The translations under genes and the position numbers were made by a program. Source: Lachnospiraceae bacterium (GTDB taxonomy: Bacteria > Bacillota > Clostridia > Lachnospirales > Lachnospiraceae). Taken from it: a stretch of DNA of 64,000 bases. Shown here piece after piece: positions 44,836-53,486 of this stretch; within the stretch, counting starts at the first letter, position 1, and every line of letters begins with the position of its first letter. The DNA is taken from positions 5,332,001 through 5,396,000 of the forward strand of contig AP025576.1 of NCBI GenBank assembly GCA_022845955.1, read 5' to 3'. The notes beneath the pieces are model-generated. The model did not search any database and was not told the DNA's origin. It saw nothing but the letters and a program-made list of their open reading frames with translations.

Positions 44836-45780
44836 TTACATGACGTTCTGCGGCCTTCCATCCAGATACCCCGCAATATTGTCAAACACAATAACCGCCC
44901 GCTTATACAGTGCCTCCCTGGTGGCAAAGGCCACATGGGGCGTGGCAAGCAGATTGGGCGCCTGTAACAGCGGATGCTCCCGGCTGATGGGAGGCTCCTT
45001 TTCAAATACATCCACAGCAGCACCGGCAAGCCGGCCTTCTTCCAGCGCATCCGCCAGTGCCCGGCTGTCCACTACCGGCCCTCTTGCGGTGTTTATCAAT
45101 ATCGCTTCCGGCTTCATAAGGCGGAGCTGTTCCTCCCCTATCAGGCCTCTTGTCTGTTCCGTAAGAGGGACATGGAGGGATACCACATCACATTCCCGCA
45201 GCAAGGTTTCCATATCCGTCATGCGAACGCCTTCCGCTTCTTTCGGGCTGCGGTTATAGCCATATACCTGGCAGCCGAAAGCGCGGGCCAGCTGCGCGGT
45301 ACGCGTCCCGATAGCACCCATACCGATTACGCCGAATTTCTTTCCCTCCAGTTCCAGCCCGACAAGCCCGGTTTTATCTTTTTCTTCCCGAACAGCCTGG
45401 TTACAGGCAACGATATTACGGTACAGGCTCAATACCATGCCAAAAACCAGCTCCGGTACCGCCGTATTGGAGTAGCCTGCACAATTGCTCACCAGGATCC
45501 CTCTTTCCCGGCAGTAATCCATCGCCACATGATCCACACCGGTAAAAGCAACGGAAATCATTTTCAGCTTATGACAGTTTTCCAGAACCTCTTTTTGAAA
45601 GGGCAGATTGGAAAAAGCGAGAATATCCGCGTCTTTTGCCCGCTCCACCAGAGCCTGGGTATCCGTGACACGTGTGTCATAATAAACAATTTCCACCTTT
45701 TCCCCCAGCTTTTCCCCGGCAAGACCAAGAAGTTTCTCTTTTTCCACACCAAGCGGCTCAATAATCACTAATTTCATCAT
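44836..45780 (-). CDS. D-isomer-specific 2-hydroxyacid dehydrogenase
   Basis: A 314-residue NAD-dependent enzyme with the Rossmann motif GVIGMGAIGTRTAQLARAFG. The catalytic residues are Arg in NTARGPVVD, Glu in FEKEPPIS and His in LATPHVAF. Substrates of this family include D-lactate, glycerate, phosphoglycerate and others. AAGGAG lies 7 nt before the ATG. The gene overlaps the ASKHA activator gene by 23 nt, so the two form an operon with DUF4250. Confidence 0.93.
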   Translation of the reverse strand: MMKLVIIEPLGVEKEKLLGLAGEKLGEKVEIVYYDTRVTDTQALVERAKDADILAFSNLPFQKEVLENCHKLKMISVAFTGVDHVAMDYCRERGILVSNCAGYSNTAVPELVFGMVLSLYRNIVACNQAVREEKDKTGLVGLELEGKKFGVIGMGAIGTRTAQLARAFGCQVYGYNRSPKEAEGVRMTDMETLLRECDVVSLHVPLTEQTRGLIGEEQLRLMKPEAILINTARGPVVDSRALADALEEGRLAGAAVDVFEKEPPISREHPLLQAPNLLATPHVAFATREALYKRAVIVFDNIAGYLDGRPQNVM

Positions 45781-47281
45781 TTTTTGTCTCCTTTTTAAAA
45801 TGAATACGGCTCAGATACCGGGCCTCAAAGCCCGGCTGCTCCGCCAGATTCAGTACCTCAGCCCTTCGGCACAGGGCTTGCGTTATCTCCCGCAGGGAGG
45901 GATCCCCTCCATACAGGCAGGCTCCGAGAAGGGAGGTATTGCCAACCGCCGTCACTTTTCCGGCAAGGCCGGCCGGAAAAAGCCCTATCCTTGCGGCTTT
46001 TTCCACATCCAGGTAATACCCGAAGCCACCGGCAAGACAGACCTGATCCACATCGTCCTCCTGCGCTCCCAAAGCCTCCATCAGAAGCTCCACACCGGCA
46101 CATACGGCTGCTTTTGCCATCTGCAGCGCCCGGATATCCTGCTGGGTTATCCGGATACGCCCTTTCTGCCAGCCATGTTCAAAATACGCGTCCTCCAGAA
46201 GGCCTGTTTCATCGATAATACCCTGATCCAGCATTTCTGCCAGCAGGGCAAGCATATCCGTTCCCGGCACATTGGCCGCCGCCCCTCCTTCAAAAGCCGG
46301 CCCCGCTGCCGCGGCAGTACATAGCAGACGGCCTTTCCCGGCAATTGCCATTTCCCCGTTGGTACCCAAATCGATAAACAGCCGGCAGCCCTCCTCTGTC
46401 CCTTTTCCCAACCCGCAGGCAAGCAGACCTGCGGCAATATCCGCTCCTACAAACGCCGATATACCGGGAAGCAGACCTATACGCAGCTGCGTTCCTCCCG
46501 TAAGCAGCTTCAGCTCCATTTCCTCCAGGCTGACCGGTGTGAACGGGTATCTCCCCAGAGCGGCGGTATCCAGCCCCATCAGCAGATGCTCCATCGCCGT
46601 ATTCCCCGCCAGCCATATGCAGGCGGGCGCTCTTCCCCTTTCCCGGACAAGACGGCCGATGCCTTCCGCGATCCCTTCTCTTACCGACTCCGTAAGCGCG
46701 CCGGCCTGCCCCTGTGCTGCCGCCTGGATCCGGGAGAGCACATCGCTTCCCCATTCCCGCTGGGGGTTCATACAGCTGTATTCGCCCCGGATCAAAAGTT
46801 CCCCTCCCTGCTGCCATTCCTTTACGGAAGGCAGCTCCACCGCCTGCATGGCGATGGTAGTGGTTCCCAAATCAACTGCGATAAGATAGGGAACGGGCCT
46901 GTCCGTAACCGGACATTCCTCCTGCCCCCGGCCATTAATATTCCCCGTGGCTCCTTTGTGGGCGGTTACCGCTTCCACCGGCCTGCTTTCCACAAATTCC
47001 ACCTGCAGGCAGCAATCCTGACGCACCCGGTGCATACATGCCAGCCGGAGCCCGCCGCGAAGCTCCTCCGGCGTAAAAGCTATCCGGTCTGCAGGTGCCG
47101 GAAGGGGCGCGCCTTTTTGGCCAAACCGAATCCTGCACCGTCCGCAGGTCCCTTTTCCGCTGCAGCATACCAGAGGATATCCGTTCCTTTTAAGCAGCTG
47201 CAGAAAAACAGCCCCTTCCGGGGCATCCAGTACCTTGTCCTCTTTTCCTTCCTGCCTTACCGTTATTTTCTTCTCAGACAA
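45758..47281 (-). CDS. [2Fe-2S]/ASKHA-domain protein (DUF4445, corrinoid activase-like)
   Basis: A 507-residue protein. The N-terminal ferredoxin domain (residues 1-100) has CCSGKGTCGRCRIRF and a fourth Cys in RLACM. The DUF4445 part follows with LIAVDLGTTTIAMQAVELPS, IWLAGNTAMEHLLMG, FIDLGTNGEMA and a VCLAGGFG end, the actin-like ATPase fold. Relatives such as RamA reductively activate corrinoid proteins of methyltransferase systems. No corrinoid methyltransferase lies nearby. The start is a TTG overlapping the end of DUF4250 by 8 nt. Confidence 0.9.
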   Translation of the reverse strand: MSEKKITVRQEGKEDKVLDAPEGAVFLQLLKRNGYPLVCCSGKGTCGRCRIRFGQKGAPLPAPADRIAFTPEELRGGLRLACMHRVRQDCCLQVEFVESRPVEAVTAHKGATGNINGRGQEECPVTDRPVPYLIAVDLGTTTIAMQAVELPSVKEWQQGGELLIRGEYSCMNPQREWGSDVLSRIQAAAQGQAGALTESVREGIAEGIGRLVRERGRAPACIWLAGNTAMEHLLMGLDTAALGRYPFTPVSLEEMELKLLTGGTQLRIGLLPGISAFVGADIAAGLLACGLGKGTEEGCRLFIDLGTNGEMAIAGKGRLLCTAAAAGPAFEGGAAANVPGTDMLALLAEMLDQGIIDETGLLEDAYFEHGWQKGRIRITQQDIRALQMAKAAVCAGVELLMEALGAQEDDVDQVCLAGGFGYYLDVEKAARIGLFPAGLAGKVTAVGNTSLLGACLYGGDPSLREITQALCRRAEVLNLAEQPGFEARYLSRIHFKKETKNDEISDY

Positions 47282-47447
47282 ACTGATTCTTCTCCTCGCT
47301 GTATATATAGTCTATGCCTTTCAGCTTTTCCTCAAGCATGGCCCTGTCCGCCCCGCAGTCGTCGCAGAACGCATCCAGGCTTGGATAAAAATCCCTCAGC
47401 TTCATATTTACATAACTCAGCAGCATTACCGGATCTTCAGGTATCAT
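47274..47447 (-). CDS. DUF4250-family small protein
   Basis: A 57-residue protein starting MIPEDPVMLLSYVNMKLRDF at ATG 47447, behind AGGAGG. The pattern VNMKLRDFYPSLDAFCDD then IDYIYSEEKNQFV is the DUF4250 signature. It is a common Clostridial protein of unknown function. It is first in the three-gene set with the ASKHA activator and the dehydrogenase. The six-codon extension upstream is before the ribosome binding site. Confidence 0.9.
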   Translation of the reverse strand: MIPEDPVMLLSYVNMKLRDFYPSLDAFCDDCGADRAMLEEKLKGIDYIYSEEKNQFV

Positions 47448-47588
47448 GAAACAGCCTCCTGTCATTTATCGCCCCGGGCGATGGATTCTTCTTTACCATT
47501 CGATCCCTATTATAGAGAATGGTTACCTTTCTGGCAACTGCCCTCTGCTAGTTTTTTGCTAATTTTCCTCTCTAATTGAGAAATACTC

Positions 47589-47618
47589 TTGACAGGCCTT
47601 CTTTAGAAATGCTATTCT
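47589..47618 (+). promoter_or_regulatory. Sigma-A promoter of the oadB leader
   Basis: TTGACA (47589-47594) and TATTCT (47613-47618) are 18 nt apart. Transcription would start about ten bases before the conserved aptamer-like GGGGAGTAG. Confidence 0.75.
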
Positions 47619-47626
47619 GAGTCTAA

Positions 47627-47767
47627 GTTAAAGGGGAGTAGTATCCATGTACAATCAACATACCCTGATCTGTCTGCCGCTTGCAGAATGCAGCATTTCT
47701 TTCAGCCTTCTGCCCGGATAACGTGATCATGGTTGTACACTTTCTCTATGGGAAAGAACGAGACTTT
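47627..47767 (+). promoter_or_regulatory. yybP-ykoY-like (Mn2+) riboswitch aptamer
   Basis: The leader shows three segments typical of the yybP-ykoY class: AAAGGGGAGTAG (47630-47641), TCAACATAC (47655-47663) and ACGAGACTTTT (47758-47768). AAAG near the 5' end can pair with CTTT near the 3' end (P1). TGTACAA (47649-47655) pairs with TTGTACA (47733-47739), and CTTTC pairs with GAAAG (47740-47756). Known members bind Mn2+ and raise expression of Mn2+ exporters. The CGAGAC strand is shared with the terminator that follows, as expected for an ON switch. Positions and folding were judged by eye only. Confidence 0.7.
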
Positions 47768-47794
47768 TGGCGTCAAGCCGGAAGTCTCTTTTTT
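47760..47794 (+). terminator. Regulated intrinsic terminator in the oadB leader
   Basis: GAGACTT (47760-47766) pairs with AAGTCTC (47782-47788), with GGC/GCC inside and a T6 tail (47789-47794). Its 5' arm contains the last conserved strand of the aptamer, so aptamer and terminator are mutually exclusive. Confidence 0.85.
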
Positions 47795-47864
47795 ATTACA
47801 CAAACTTCGTACATGCCGGTTTCCCCCCTTCTTTTACCAACAAATTCAGAAAGGATGAAAAAGT

Positions 47865-49004
47865 ATGGAATTCATTTATGAAGGATTACTGTCCATCACC
47901 CCCCAGCAGGCCATCATGTATGTGGTAGGCCTCCTGCTCATTTATCTTGCAATCAAAAAAGAGTATGAACCTGCGCTGCTCCTTCCCATGGGATTCGGCG
48001 CCATTCTCGTCAATCTTCCTCTGTCAGGTGTCATCAATCAGACAATGACGGGTATCGGGGAAGTAAACGGTATCATTGAATGGCTGTTTGAAGTGGGAAT
48101 TGAAGCCTCCGAGGCGCTGCCTATCCTGTTGTTCATCGGTATCGGCGCCATGATCGATTTCGGGCCGCTTCTCTCCCAGCCCATTATGTTCCTCTTCGGA
48201 GCGGCCGCACAGTTCGGTATTTTCTTTGCCATCTGCGCCGCGGCACTGATGGGCTTTGACTTAAAGGACGCGGCTTCCATCGGTATTATCGGTGCCGCCG
48301 ACGGCCCTACCTCCATTCTGGTATCCCAGGTGCTGGGTTCCCGCTATGTAGGCCCGATTGCAGTGGCCGCTTATTCCTACATGGCGCTGGTGCCTATTGT
48401 ACAGCCTTTCGCCATCCGCCTGGTTACCACGAAAAAGGAACGTCTGATCCGTATGCCCGCCAAGTCTTCCAGGCCGGTAACCAAGACAACCCGTATCCTG
48501 TTCCCCATTATCGTTACCTTCCTTGTAGGCCTGATTTCTCCCGCATCTGTTTCCCTGGTGGGATTTCTGATGTTCGGCAACCTGCTCCGGGAATGCGGCG
48601 TACTGGGCAACCTTTCCGATACGGCACAGACCTCCCTTGCCAACCTCATCACACTGCTGCTGGGCATCACCATTTCCTTCAGCATGCGCGCAGATGCTTT
48701 TGTACGGTTTGACACCCTGCTCATCATGATTATCGGCCTTCTGGCTTTCGTATTTGATACCATCGGAGGGGTTGTCTTTGCCAAGGTACTGAATCTGTTC
48801 CGCAAGGAAAAAATCAATCCCATGATCGGGGCTGCCGGCATTTCGGCCTTCCCCATGTCGGCGCGTGTGGTTCAGAAAATGGCTATGAAGGAGGATCCGG
48901 GCAATATCCTCATCATGCAGGCGACAGGAGTAAACGTATCCGGACAGATTGCTTCCGTTATTGCGGGAGGTCTGGTTATCAGCCTTGTTTCCGCCTATCT
49001 GTAA
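47865..49004 (+). CDS. Sodium-ion-translocating decarboxylase beta subunit-like protein
   Basis: A 379-residue integral membrane protein of the OadB/GcdB/MmdB family with about ten hydrophobic segments. It carries the conserved IGIGAMIDFGPLLSQP, IGIIGAADGPTSILVSQVLG (Asp essential for Na+ transport in OadB), GNLLRECGV, FDTIGGVVFAKVLN and AGISAFPMSARVVQK. It normally couples decarboxylation of a biotin-bound carboxyl group to Na+ export. Here no carboxyltransferase or biotin-carrier gene is near. AAGGATG precedes the ATG, and a riboswitch-like leader and terminator lie upstream. Confidence 0.93.
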   Translation: MEFIYEGLLSITPQQAIMYVVGLLLIYLAIKKEYEPALLLPMGFGAILVNLPLSGVINQTMTGIGEVNGIIEWLFEVGIEASEALPILLFIGIGAMIDFGPLLSQPIMFLFGAAAQFGIFFAICAAALMGFDLKDAASIGIIGAADGPTSILVSQVLGSRYVGPIAVAAYSYMALVPIVQPFAIRLVTTKKERLIRMPAKSSRPVTKTTRILFPIIVTFLVGLISPASVSLVGFLMFGNLLRECGVLGNLSDTAQTSLANLITLLLGITISFSMRADAFVRFDTLLIMIIGLLAFVFDTIGGVVFAKVLNLFRKEKINPMIGAAGISAFPMSARVVQKMAMKEDPGNILIMQATGVNVSGQIASVIAGGLVISLVSAYL

Positions 49005-49057
49005 GATTCTTGTTCTTTTATTTATAGAAACCGATTTTCCGGGAAAGGAGAATTTAT

Positions 49058-49207
49058 ATGTGGGATAATTTTTTAATCACCCTTTCTATTATGGGGAAAG
49101 GTATGGTGGGAATTTTCACCGTAATCATCATTATCAGCCTGGTTGTGGCACTGATGGGCCGCTTTGGGTCCGGGAAAAAACCGGATGAGAAAAATACCGG
49201 GAAATAA
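49058..49207 (+). CDS. OadG-like small membrane subunit
   Basis: A 49-residue protein with AAAGGAG 7 nt before the ATG, reading MWDNFLITLSIMGKGMVGIF, one hydrophobic helix ending in LVVALMGRFG, and a charged tail KKPDEKNTGK. This is the plan of the gamma (OadG) subunit of Na+ pumping decarboxylases, which anchors the complex. It follows the beta subunit by 53 nt and shares its transcript. Confidence 0.8.
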   Translation: MWDNFLITLSIMGKGMVGIFTVIIIISLVVALMGRFGSGKKPDEKNTGK

Positions 49208-49216
49208 GAATACGCT

Positions 49217-49266
49217 GAAAGCGCCGGGACGATTGTTTGCTGCTTGCGAACCGTCCCGGCGCTTTC
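49217..49266. terminator. Bidirectional intrinsic terminator
   Basis: Perfect 15-bp arms GAAAGCGCCGGGACG / CGTCCCGGCGCTTTC enclose a 20-nt loop, with a T-rich tail on the plus strand. They lie between the convergent oadG-like gene and clpB. Confidence 0.9.
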
Positions 49267-49277
49267 TATTTTTGCTC

Positions 49278-51878
49278 TTATGCCATAGCAGGAACTTCCT
49301 TCCTGTGGGCTTCCAGCCTGCCGTCTTTCACATCAATGAGTATCGTATCCCCTTCTCCTACAGCATCCTGCAGGATCAGCTTTGCGGAAAGAGTCTCCAC
49401 ATGCTTCTGGATATATCTCTTTAACGGCCTTGCTCCATAGGCCGGATCATAGGCATTTTCCACCACAAATTCTTCCGCGGCGGGTGTGAGTTCAATCGTC
49501 AGCTCCCTGTCGGAAAGACGCCGGTTCAGATCGCCTATAATCAGCTTGATAATGCCGGCAATGTTGTCCTTGTCAAGCGGCTTGAAGAGGATGATTTCAT
49601 CGAGACGGTTCAGGAACTCCGGTCTGAAATGGTTCCGCAGATCCGTCATTACCAGCCTTTCTGTATCCTCTGAAATCCGTCCGTCCTGGCTGATTCCTTC
49701 CAGCAGGTAATTGGCGCCGATATTGGAGGTCATAATCAATATGGTGTTTTTAAAGTCTACCGTGCGCCCCTGGGAGTCCGTAATACGCCCGTCATCCAGC
49801 ACCTGCAGAAGCACATTGAATACATCCGGATGTGCCTTTTCGATCTCATCAAACAGAACCACGGAATAGGGTTTTCTCCTTACGGCCTCGGTCAGCTGTC
49901 CCCCTTCCTCATAGCCTACATAACCCGGAGGCGCCCCGATCAGCCTGGACACGGAATATTTCTCCATGTATTCGCTCATATCTATACGGACCATGTTGTT
50001 CTCATCATCAAATAAGGATGCGGCCAGTGCTTTGGCCAGCTCCGTCTTACCTACGCCGGTAGGCCCCAGGAACAGGAAGGAACCAATGGGCTTGGTGGGA
50101 TCCTTGATCCCGGCTTTGGAACGGATGATGGCTTCCGTCACTTTGGTAACGCCCTCATCCTGTCCGACCACCCTTTTATGGAGTTCTTCATCCAGATGCA
50201 GGGTTTTGTTCCTTTCACTTTCCGTCAGCTTGGAAATCGGGATTCCGGTCCATCTGGACACAATCTTTGCGATTTCATCCTCGCTCACACTCTCATGGAC
50301 AAGGGAAAGATCCTCGCTCCTGACCTTTTCTTCTTCAACCTCCAGCTGCTTGCGCAGTTCAGGCAGCTGTCCGTAGCTTAACTGGGCTGCCTTTTCCAGA
50401 TCGCCTTCCCGCTGGGCGATTTCTATCTGGCTGTGCACGGCATCAATCTGCTCCCTGAGCCTGGAAAGCTTATCCACACTGGCTTTTTCGTTATCCCACT
50501 GTGCCTTGCGGTTCTGGAATTCTTCCTTCAGTTCCGCCAGCTCCCTCTGCAGATCGGCCAGACGCTCCTGACTTAACCGGTCCTCTTCCTTCTTCAGGGC
50601 GGCTTCTTCTATTTCCATCTGCATGATTTTACGCTGCAGTTCATCCAGCTCGGTAGGCATGGAATCCAGTTCCGTTTTAATCAGGGCACAGGCTTCATCC
50701 ACCAGATCAATGGCCTTATCCGGCAGGAACCGGTCGGATATATAGCGGTTGGACAAAACGGCGGCGCTCACCAGCGCGTTGTCCATGATTTTCACGCCGT
50801 GGTATACTTCATAACGCTCCTTCAGCCCCCGGAGGATAGAAATGGTATCCTCCACCGTAGGCTCCTCCACCATGACCGGCTGGAACCGTCTTTCCAGGGC
50901 GGCATCCTTCTCAATATACTGCCTGTATTCGTCCAGTGTGGTGGCGCCGATACAGTGCAGCTCACCTCTTGCCAGCATAGGCTTGAGCATATTGCCCGCA
51001 TCCATGCTGCCCTCGGTCTTGCCTGCGCCGACAATGGTATGCAGTTCGTCAATGAACAGGATAATCTGTCCTTCACTGTTCTTCACATCCTCCAGCACCG
51101 CCTTCAGACGTTCCTCAAATTCTCCCCGGTATTTGGCGCCGGCAACCAGCGCCCCCATATCCAGGGCAAATATTTTCTTATCCTTCAGCCCCTGGGGAAC
51201 ATCCCCCCGCACAATCCTCTGTGCCAGGCCTTCCACAACCGCCGTCTTGCCGACACCGGGTTCCCCGATAAGCACCGGATTATTCTTCGTCTTTCTGGAG
51301 AGGATACGGATGACATTACGGATCTCCGCGTCTCTGCCAATCACCGGATCCAGCTTCTGGTTTCTGGCCTTCTCCACCAGATCCTCGCCGTATTTTTCCA
51401 GCGTATCGTAGGTGGCCTCCGGGTTATCACTGGTCACCCTCTGATTGCCTCTCACTGTGGAAAGCGCCTGGAGAAAACGTTCCCTGGTAATGCCGTATTC
51501 CGTCCAGATGGCTTTGATTTCCTTATTGGGATGCTTAATCATGCTCAGGAACAGATGCTCCACCGAAACATATTCGTCTCCCATCTGTCTGGCTTCATCC
51601 TCTGCGGATGTCAGAACCTGATTCAGCTCTCTTCCCACATAGACCTGGCCGCCCTGTACTTTCACACGCTTGCTCACCGCATTCTCCGCCCGGTTCACAA
51701 AGTGTTCCTTCTGGATTCCCATTTTCTCAATCAGCTTCAGTATCAGGCTGTCTTCTATGGTAAGCAGGCTGTAGAGCAGATGTTCTTCTTCAATTTCCTG
51801 GTTGCCGTACTCATACGCCAGCTTCTGGCAGCGCTCTACGGCCTCCATGGATTTTTGTGTAAATTTGGAAATATTCAT
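49278..51878 (-). CDS. clpB: ATP-dependent chaperone ClpB
   Basis: An 866-residue Hsp100 disaggregase starting MNISKFTQKSMEAVERCQKL at ATG 51878, 8 nt after AGGAGG. It has an N-terminal Clp repeat domain (1-145), AAA+ domain 1 with IGEPGVGKTAVVEG, a coiled-coil middle domain (about 400-520, heptads such as LADLQRELAELKEEFQ) and AAA+ domain 2 with LGPTGVGKTELAKAL. The middle domain identifies ClpB rather than ClpC or ClpA. With DnaK it rescues aggregated proteins. Its promoter overlaps an inverted repeat (51931-51950). Confidence 0.97.
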   Translation of the reverse strand: MNISKFTQKSMEAVERCQKLAYEYGNQEIEEEHLLYSLLTIEDSLILKLIEKMGIQKEHFVNRAENAVSKRVKVQGGQVYVGRELNQVLTSAEDEARQMGDEYVSVEHLFLSMIKHPNKEIKAIWTEYGITRERFLQALSTVRGNQRVTSDNPEATYDTLEKYGEDLVEKARNQKLDPVIGRDAEIRNVIRILSRKTKNNPVLIGEPGVGKTAVVEGLAQRIVRGDVPQGLKDKKIFALDMGALVAGAKYRGEFEERLKAVLEDVKNSEGQIILFIDELHTIVGAGKTEGSMDAGNMLKPMLARGELHCIGATTLDEYRQYIEKDAALERRFQPVMVEEPTVEDTISILRGLKERYEVYHGVKIMDNALVSAAVLSNRYISDRFLPDKAIDLVDEACALIKTELDSMPTELDELQRKIMQMEIEEAALKKEEDRLSQERLADLQRELAELKEEFQNRKAQWDNEKASVDKLSRLREQIDAVHSQIEIAQREGDLEKAAQLSYGQLPELRKQLEVEEEKVRSEDLSLVHESVSEDEIAKIVSRWTGIPISKLTESERNKTLHLDEELHKRVVGQDEGVTKVTEAIIRSKAGIKDPTKPIGSFLFLGPTGVGKTELAKALAASLFDDENNMVRIDMSEYMEKYSVSRLIGAPPGYVGYEEGGQLTEAVRRKPYSVVLFDEIEKAHPDVFNVLLQVLDDGRITDSQGRTVDFKNTILIMTSNIGANYLLEGISQDGRISEDTERLVMTDLRNHFRPEFLNRLDEIILFKPLDKDNIAGIIKLIIGDLNRRLSDRELTIELTPAAEEFVVENAYDPAYGARPLKRYIQKHVETLSAKLILQDAVGEGDTILIDVKDGRLEAHRKEVPAMA

Positions 51879-51924
51879 ACACATGCCCTCCTGTTGCTTC
51901 TGTTGTTTTATTTGTTCTATTACC

Positions 51925-51953
51925 ACTATAACAATATCATATCGTATTGTCAA
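51925..51953 (-). promoter_or_regulatory. clpB promoter with operator-like inverted repeat
   Basis: Minus-strand TTGACA (51953-51948), a 17-nt spacer and TATAGT (51930-51925) are near consensus. The spacer holds the inverted repeat ACAATA-N8-TATTGT (51931-51950), which also covers part of the -35 hexamer. It matches neither the HrcA CIRCE element nor the CtsR heptads as I know them. Confidence 0.8.
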
Positions 51954-52118
51954 CTTTTTTTTCCGTTATTTTTTAACTCCCAAATCCTCCTGCAGAAAGA
52001 CTTGTGCTTCCGTCAAAACGGAGGTACAATTTATAAAGAAGGGTTTCCATATTCCGGAAATCCGGAAAAATTTATAAATTTTTCTCAGCACACATAAAAA
52101 AAGGATACTCCACATATC

Positions 52119-53486
52119 ATGAAGACAAAATCATATGAAATTGACATGTGTAACGGCCCACTCACCGGAAAGCTTTTAAAATTTGCGGTGCCACTCATGC
52201 TTTCCGGAATCCTGCAGCTTCTTTTCAATGCCGCCGATATCGTAGTGGTCGGACGGTTCGCAGGCCATCAGGCGCTTGCGGCGGTGGGAAGCACCGGTTC
52301 CCTAATCAATCTGCTGGTAAATGTTTTTATCGGCCTTTCCATCGGCACCAACGTCCTGGTCGCCAATTATATGGGAGCACGCCAGGAAAAAGCGGTGAGT
52401 GAAACGGTTCACACCTCTATTTTATTAAGCCTTTTGTGCGGGACCTTTCTGATTTTCTTCGGAATCGTACTGGCGAAGCCGCTGCTGACCCTGATGGGGA
52501 CTCCTGACGATGTATTAAGCCAGGCCACTCTTTATATGCGTATTTATTTTGTCGGCATGCCTGCCACCATGCTGTACAATTTCGGCGCGGCTGTCCTGCG
52601 GGCGACCGGGGATACCCAGAGGCCCTTGTATTTCCTTTTTGCCGCCGGCATTATCAATGTGGTCCTGAATCTGGTCTTTGTCATCTGCTTTGATATGGGG
52701 GTGGCAGGTGTAGCCACAGCAACCGTCATATCCCAATGTGTTTCCGCCTTGCTTGTATTGCGCTGCCTGCTCCATGAAACCGGCTGTTTTAAGCTGTATT
52801 TAAACCGGCTGCATATCCATAAGGATAAGCTGATCCAAATGATCCGCATCGGGCTGCCTGCAGGGATGCAGGGCGCAATATTTTCCATATCCAACGTTTT
52901 AATCCAGTCCTCCATCAACTCCTTTGGTTCCGTTGCCATGGCGGGAAGCACCGCTTCCAGCAATCTGGAGGGTTTTGTTTATACCTCCATGAACGCCTTT
53001 TACCAGGCATGTTTAAGCTTTACCAGCCAGAATCTGGGAGCGGATAAAAAGGAACGGATCAACAAAATCCTGATTACCTGCGAAGCGCTTGTCTTTACCG
53101 TAGGGCTGGTCCTGGGGAATCTGGCCTTTTTTTTCGGCGATAAGCTGCTGCAGATCTATTCTTCCGATCCTGAAGTTATCCGGTACGGCCTGATGCGTAT
53201 GCAGGTCATCTGCACGGTTTATTTTCTCTGCGGCCTGATGGACGTACTGGTGGGAAGCATGAGAGGCCTGAATTATTCCATTATCCCCATGATCGTCTCC
53301 CTTGCCGGAGCCTGCGGGCTGCGTATACTGTGGATATTTACCGTATTCCAATGGCACCGCAGCCTTTTTGTCCTCTACCTGTCTTATCCGGTCACCTGGC
53401 TGGTTACGGCTGTCGCCCATTTGATATGCTTCCTCATTATAAGGAAAAAACTAGACGAAAGGAAACACTATGAGCTGGGAAATTGA
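52119..53486 (+). CDS. MATE-family efflux transporter
   Basis: A 455-residue protein with about twelve transmembrane helices. It begins MKTKSYEIDMCNGPLTGKLL then FAVPLMLSGILQLLFNAADI, the DinF/NorM-like start of Clostridial MATE proteins. Conserved segments are VVGRFAGHQALAAVG and RATGDTQRPLYF. It would use a Na+ or H+ gradient to expel cationic or drug-like compounds. AAAGGA lies rather far (about 15 nt) from the ATG. The PAP2 gene overlaps its end by 17 nt. Confidence 0.95.
   Translation: MKTKSYEIDMCNGPLTGKLLKFAVPLMLSGILQLLFNAADIVVVGRFAGHQALAAVGSTGSLINLLVNVFIGLSIGTNVLVANYMGARQEKAVSETVHTSILLSLLCGTFLIFFGIVLAKPLLTLMGTPDDVLSQATLYMRIYFVGMPATMLYNFGAAVLRATGDTQRPLYFLFAAGIINVVLNLVFVICFDMGVAGVATATVISQCVSALLVLRCLLHETGCFKLYLNRLHIHKDKLIQMIRIGLPAGMQGAIFSISNVLIQSSINSFGSVAMAGSTASSNLEGFVYTSMNAFYQACLSFTSQNLGADKKERINKILITCEALVFTVGLVLGNLAFFFGDKLLQIYSSDPEVIRYGLMRMQVICTVYFLCGLMDVLVGSMRGLNYSIIPMIVSLAGACGLRILWIFTVFQWHRSLFVLYLSYPVTWLVTAVAHLICFLIIRKKLDERKHYELGN

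Noticed and set aside
50799..52097. A 432-codon open frame on the plus strand
   Set aside because: Antisense shadow of clpB extending over its promoter; no ribosome binding site or recognisable protein.
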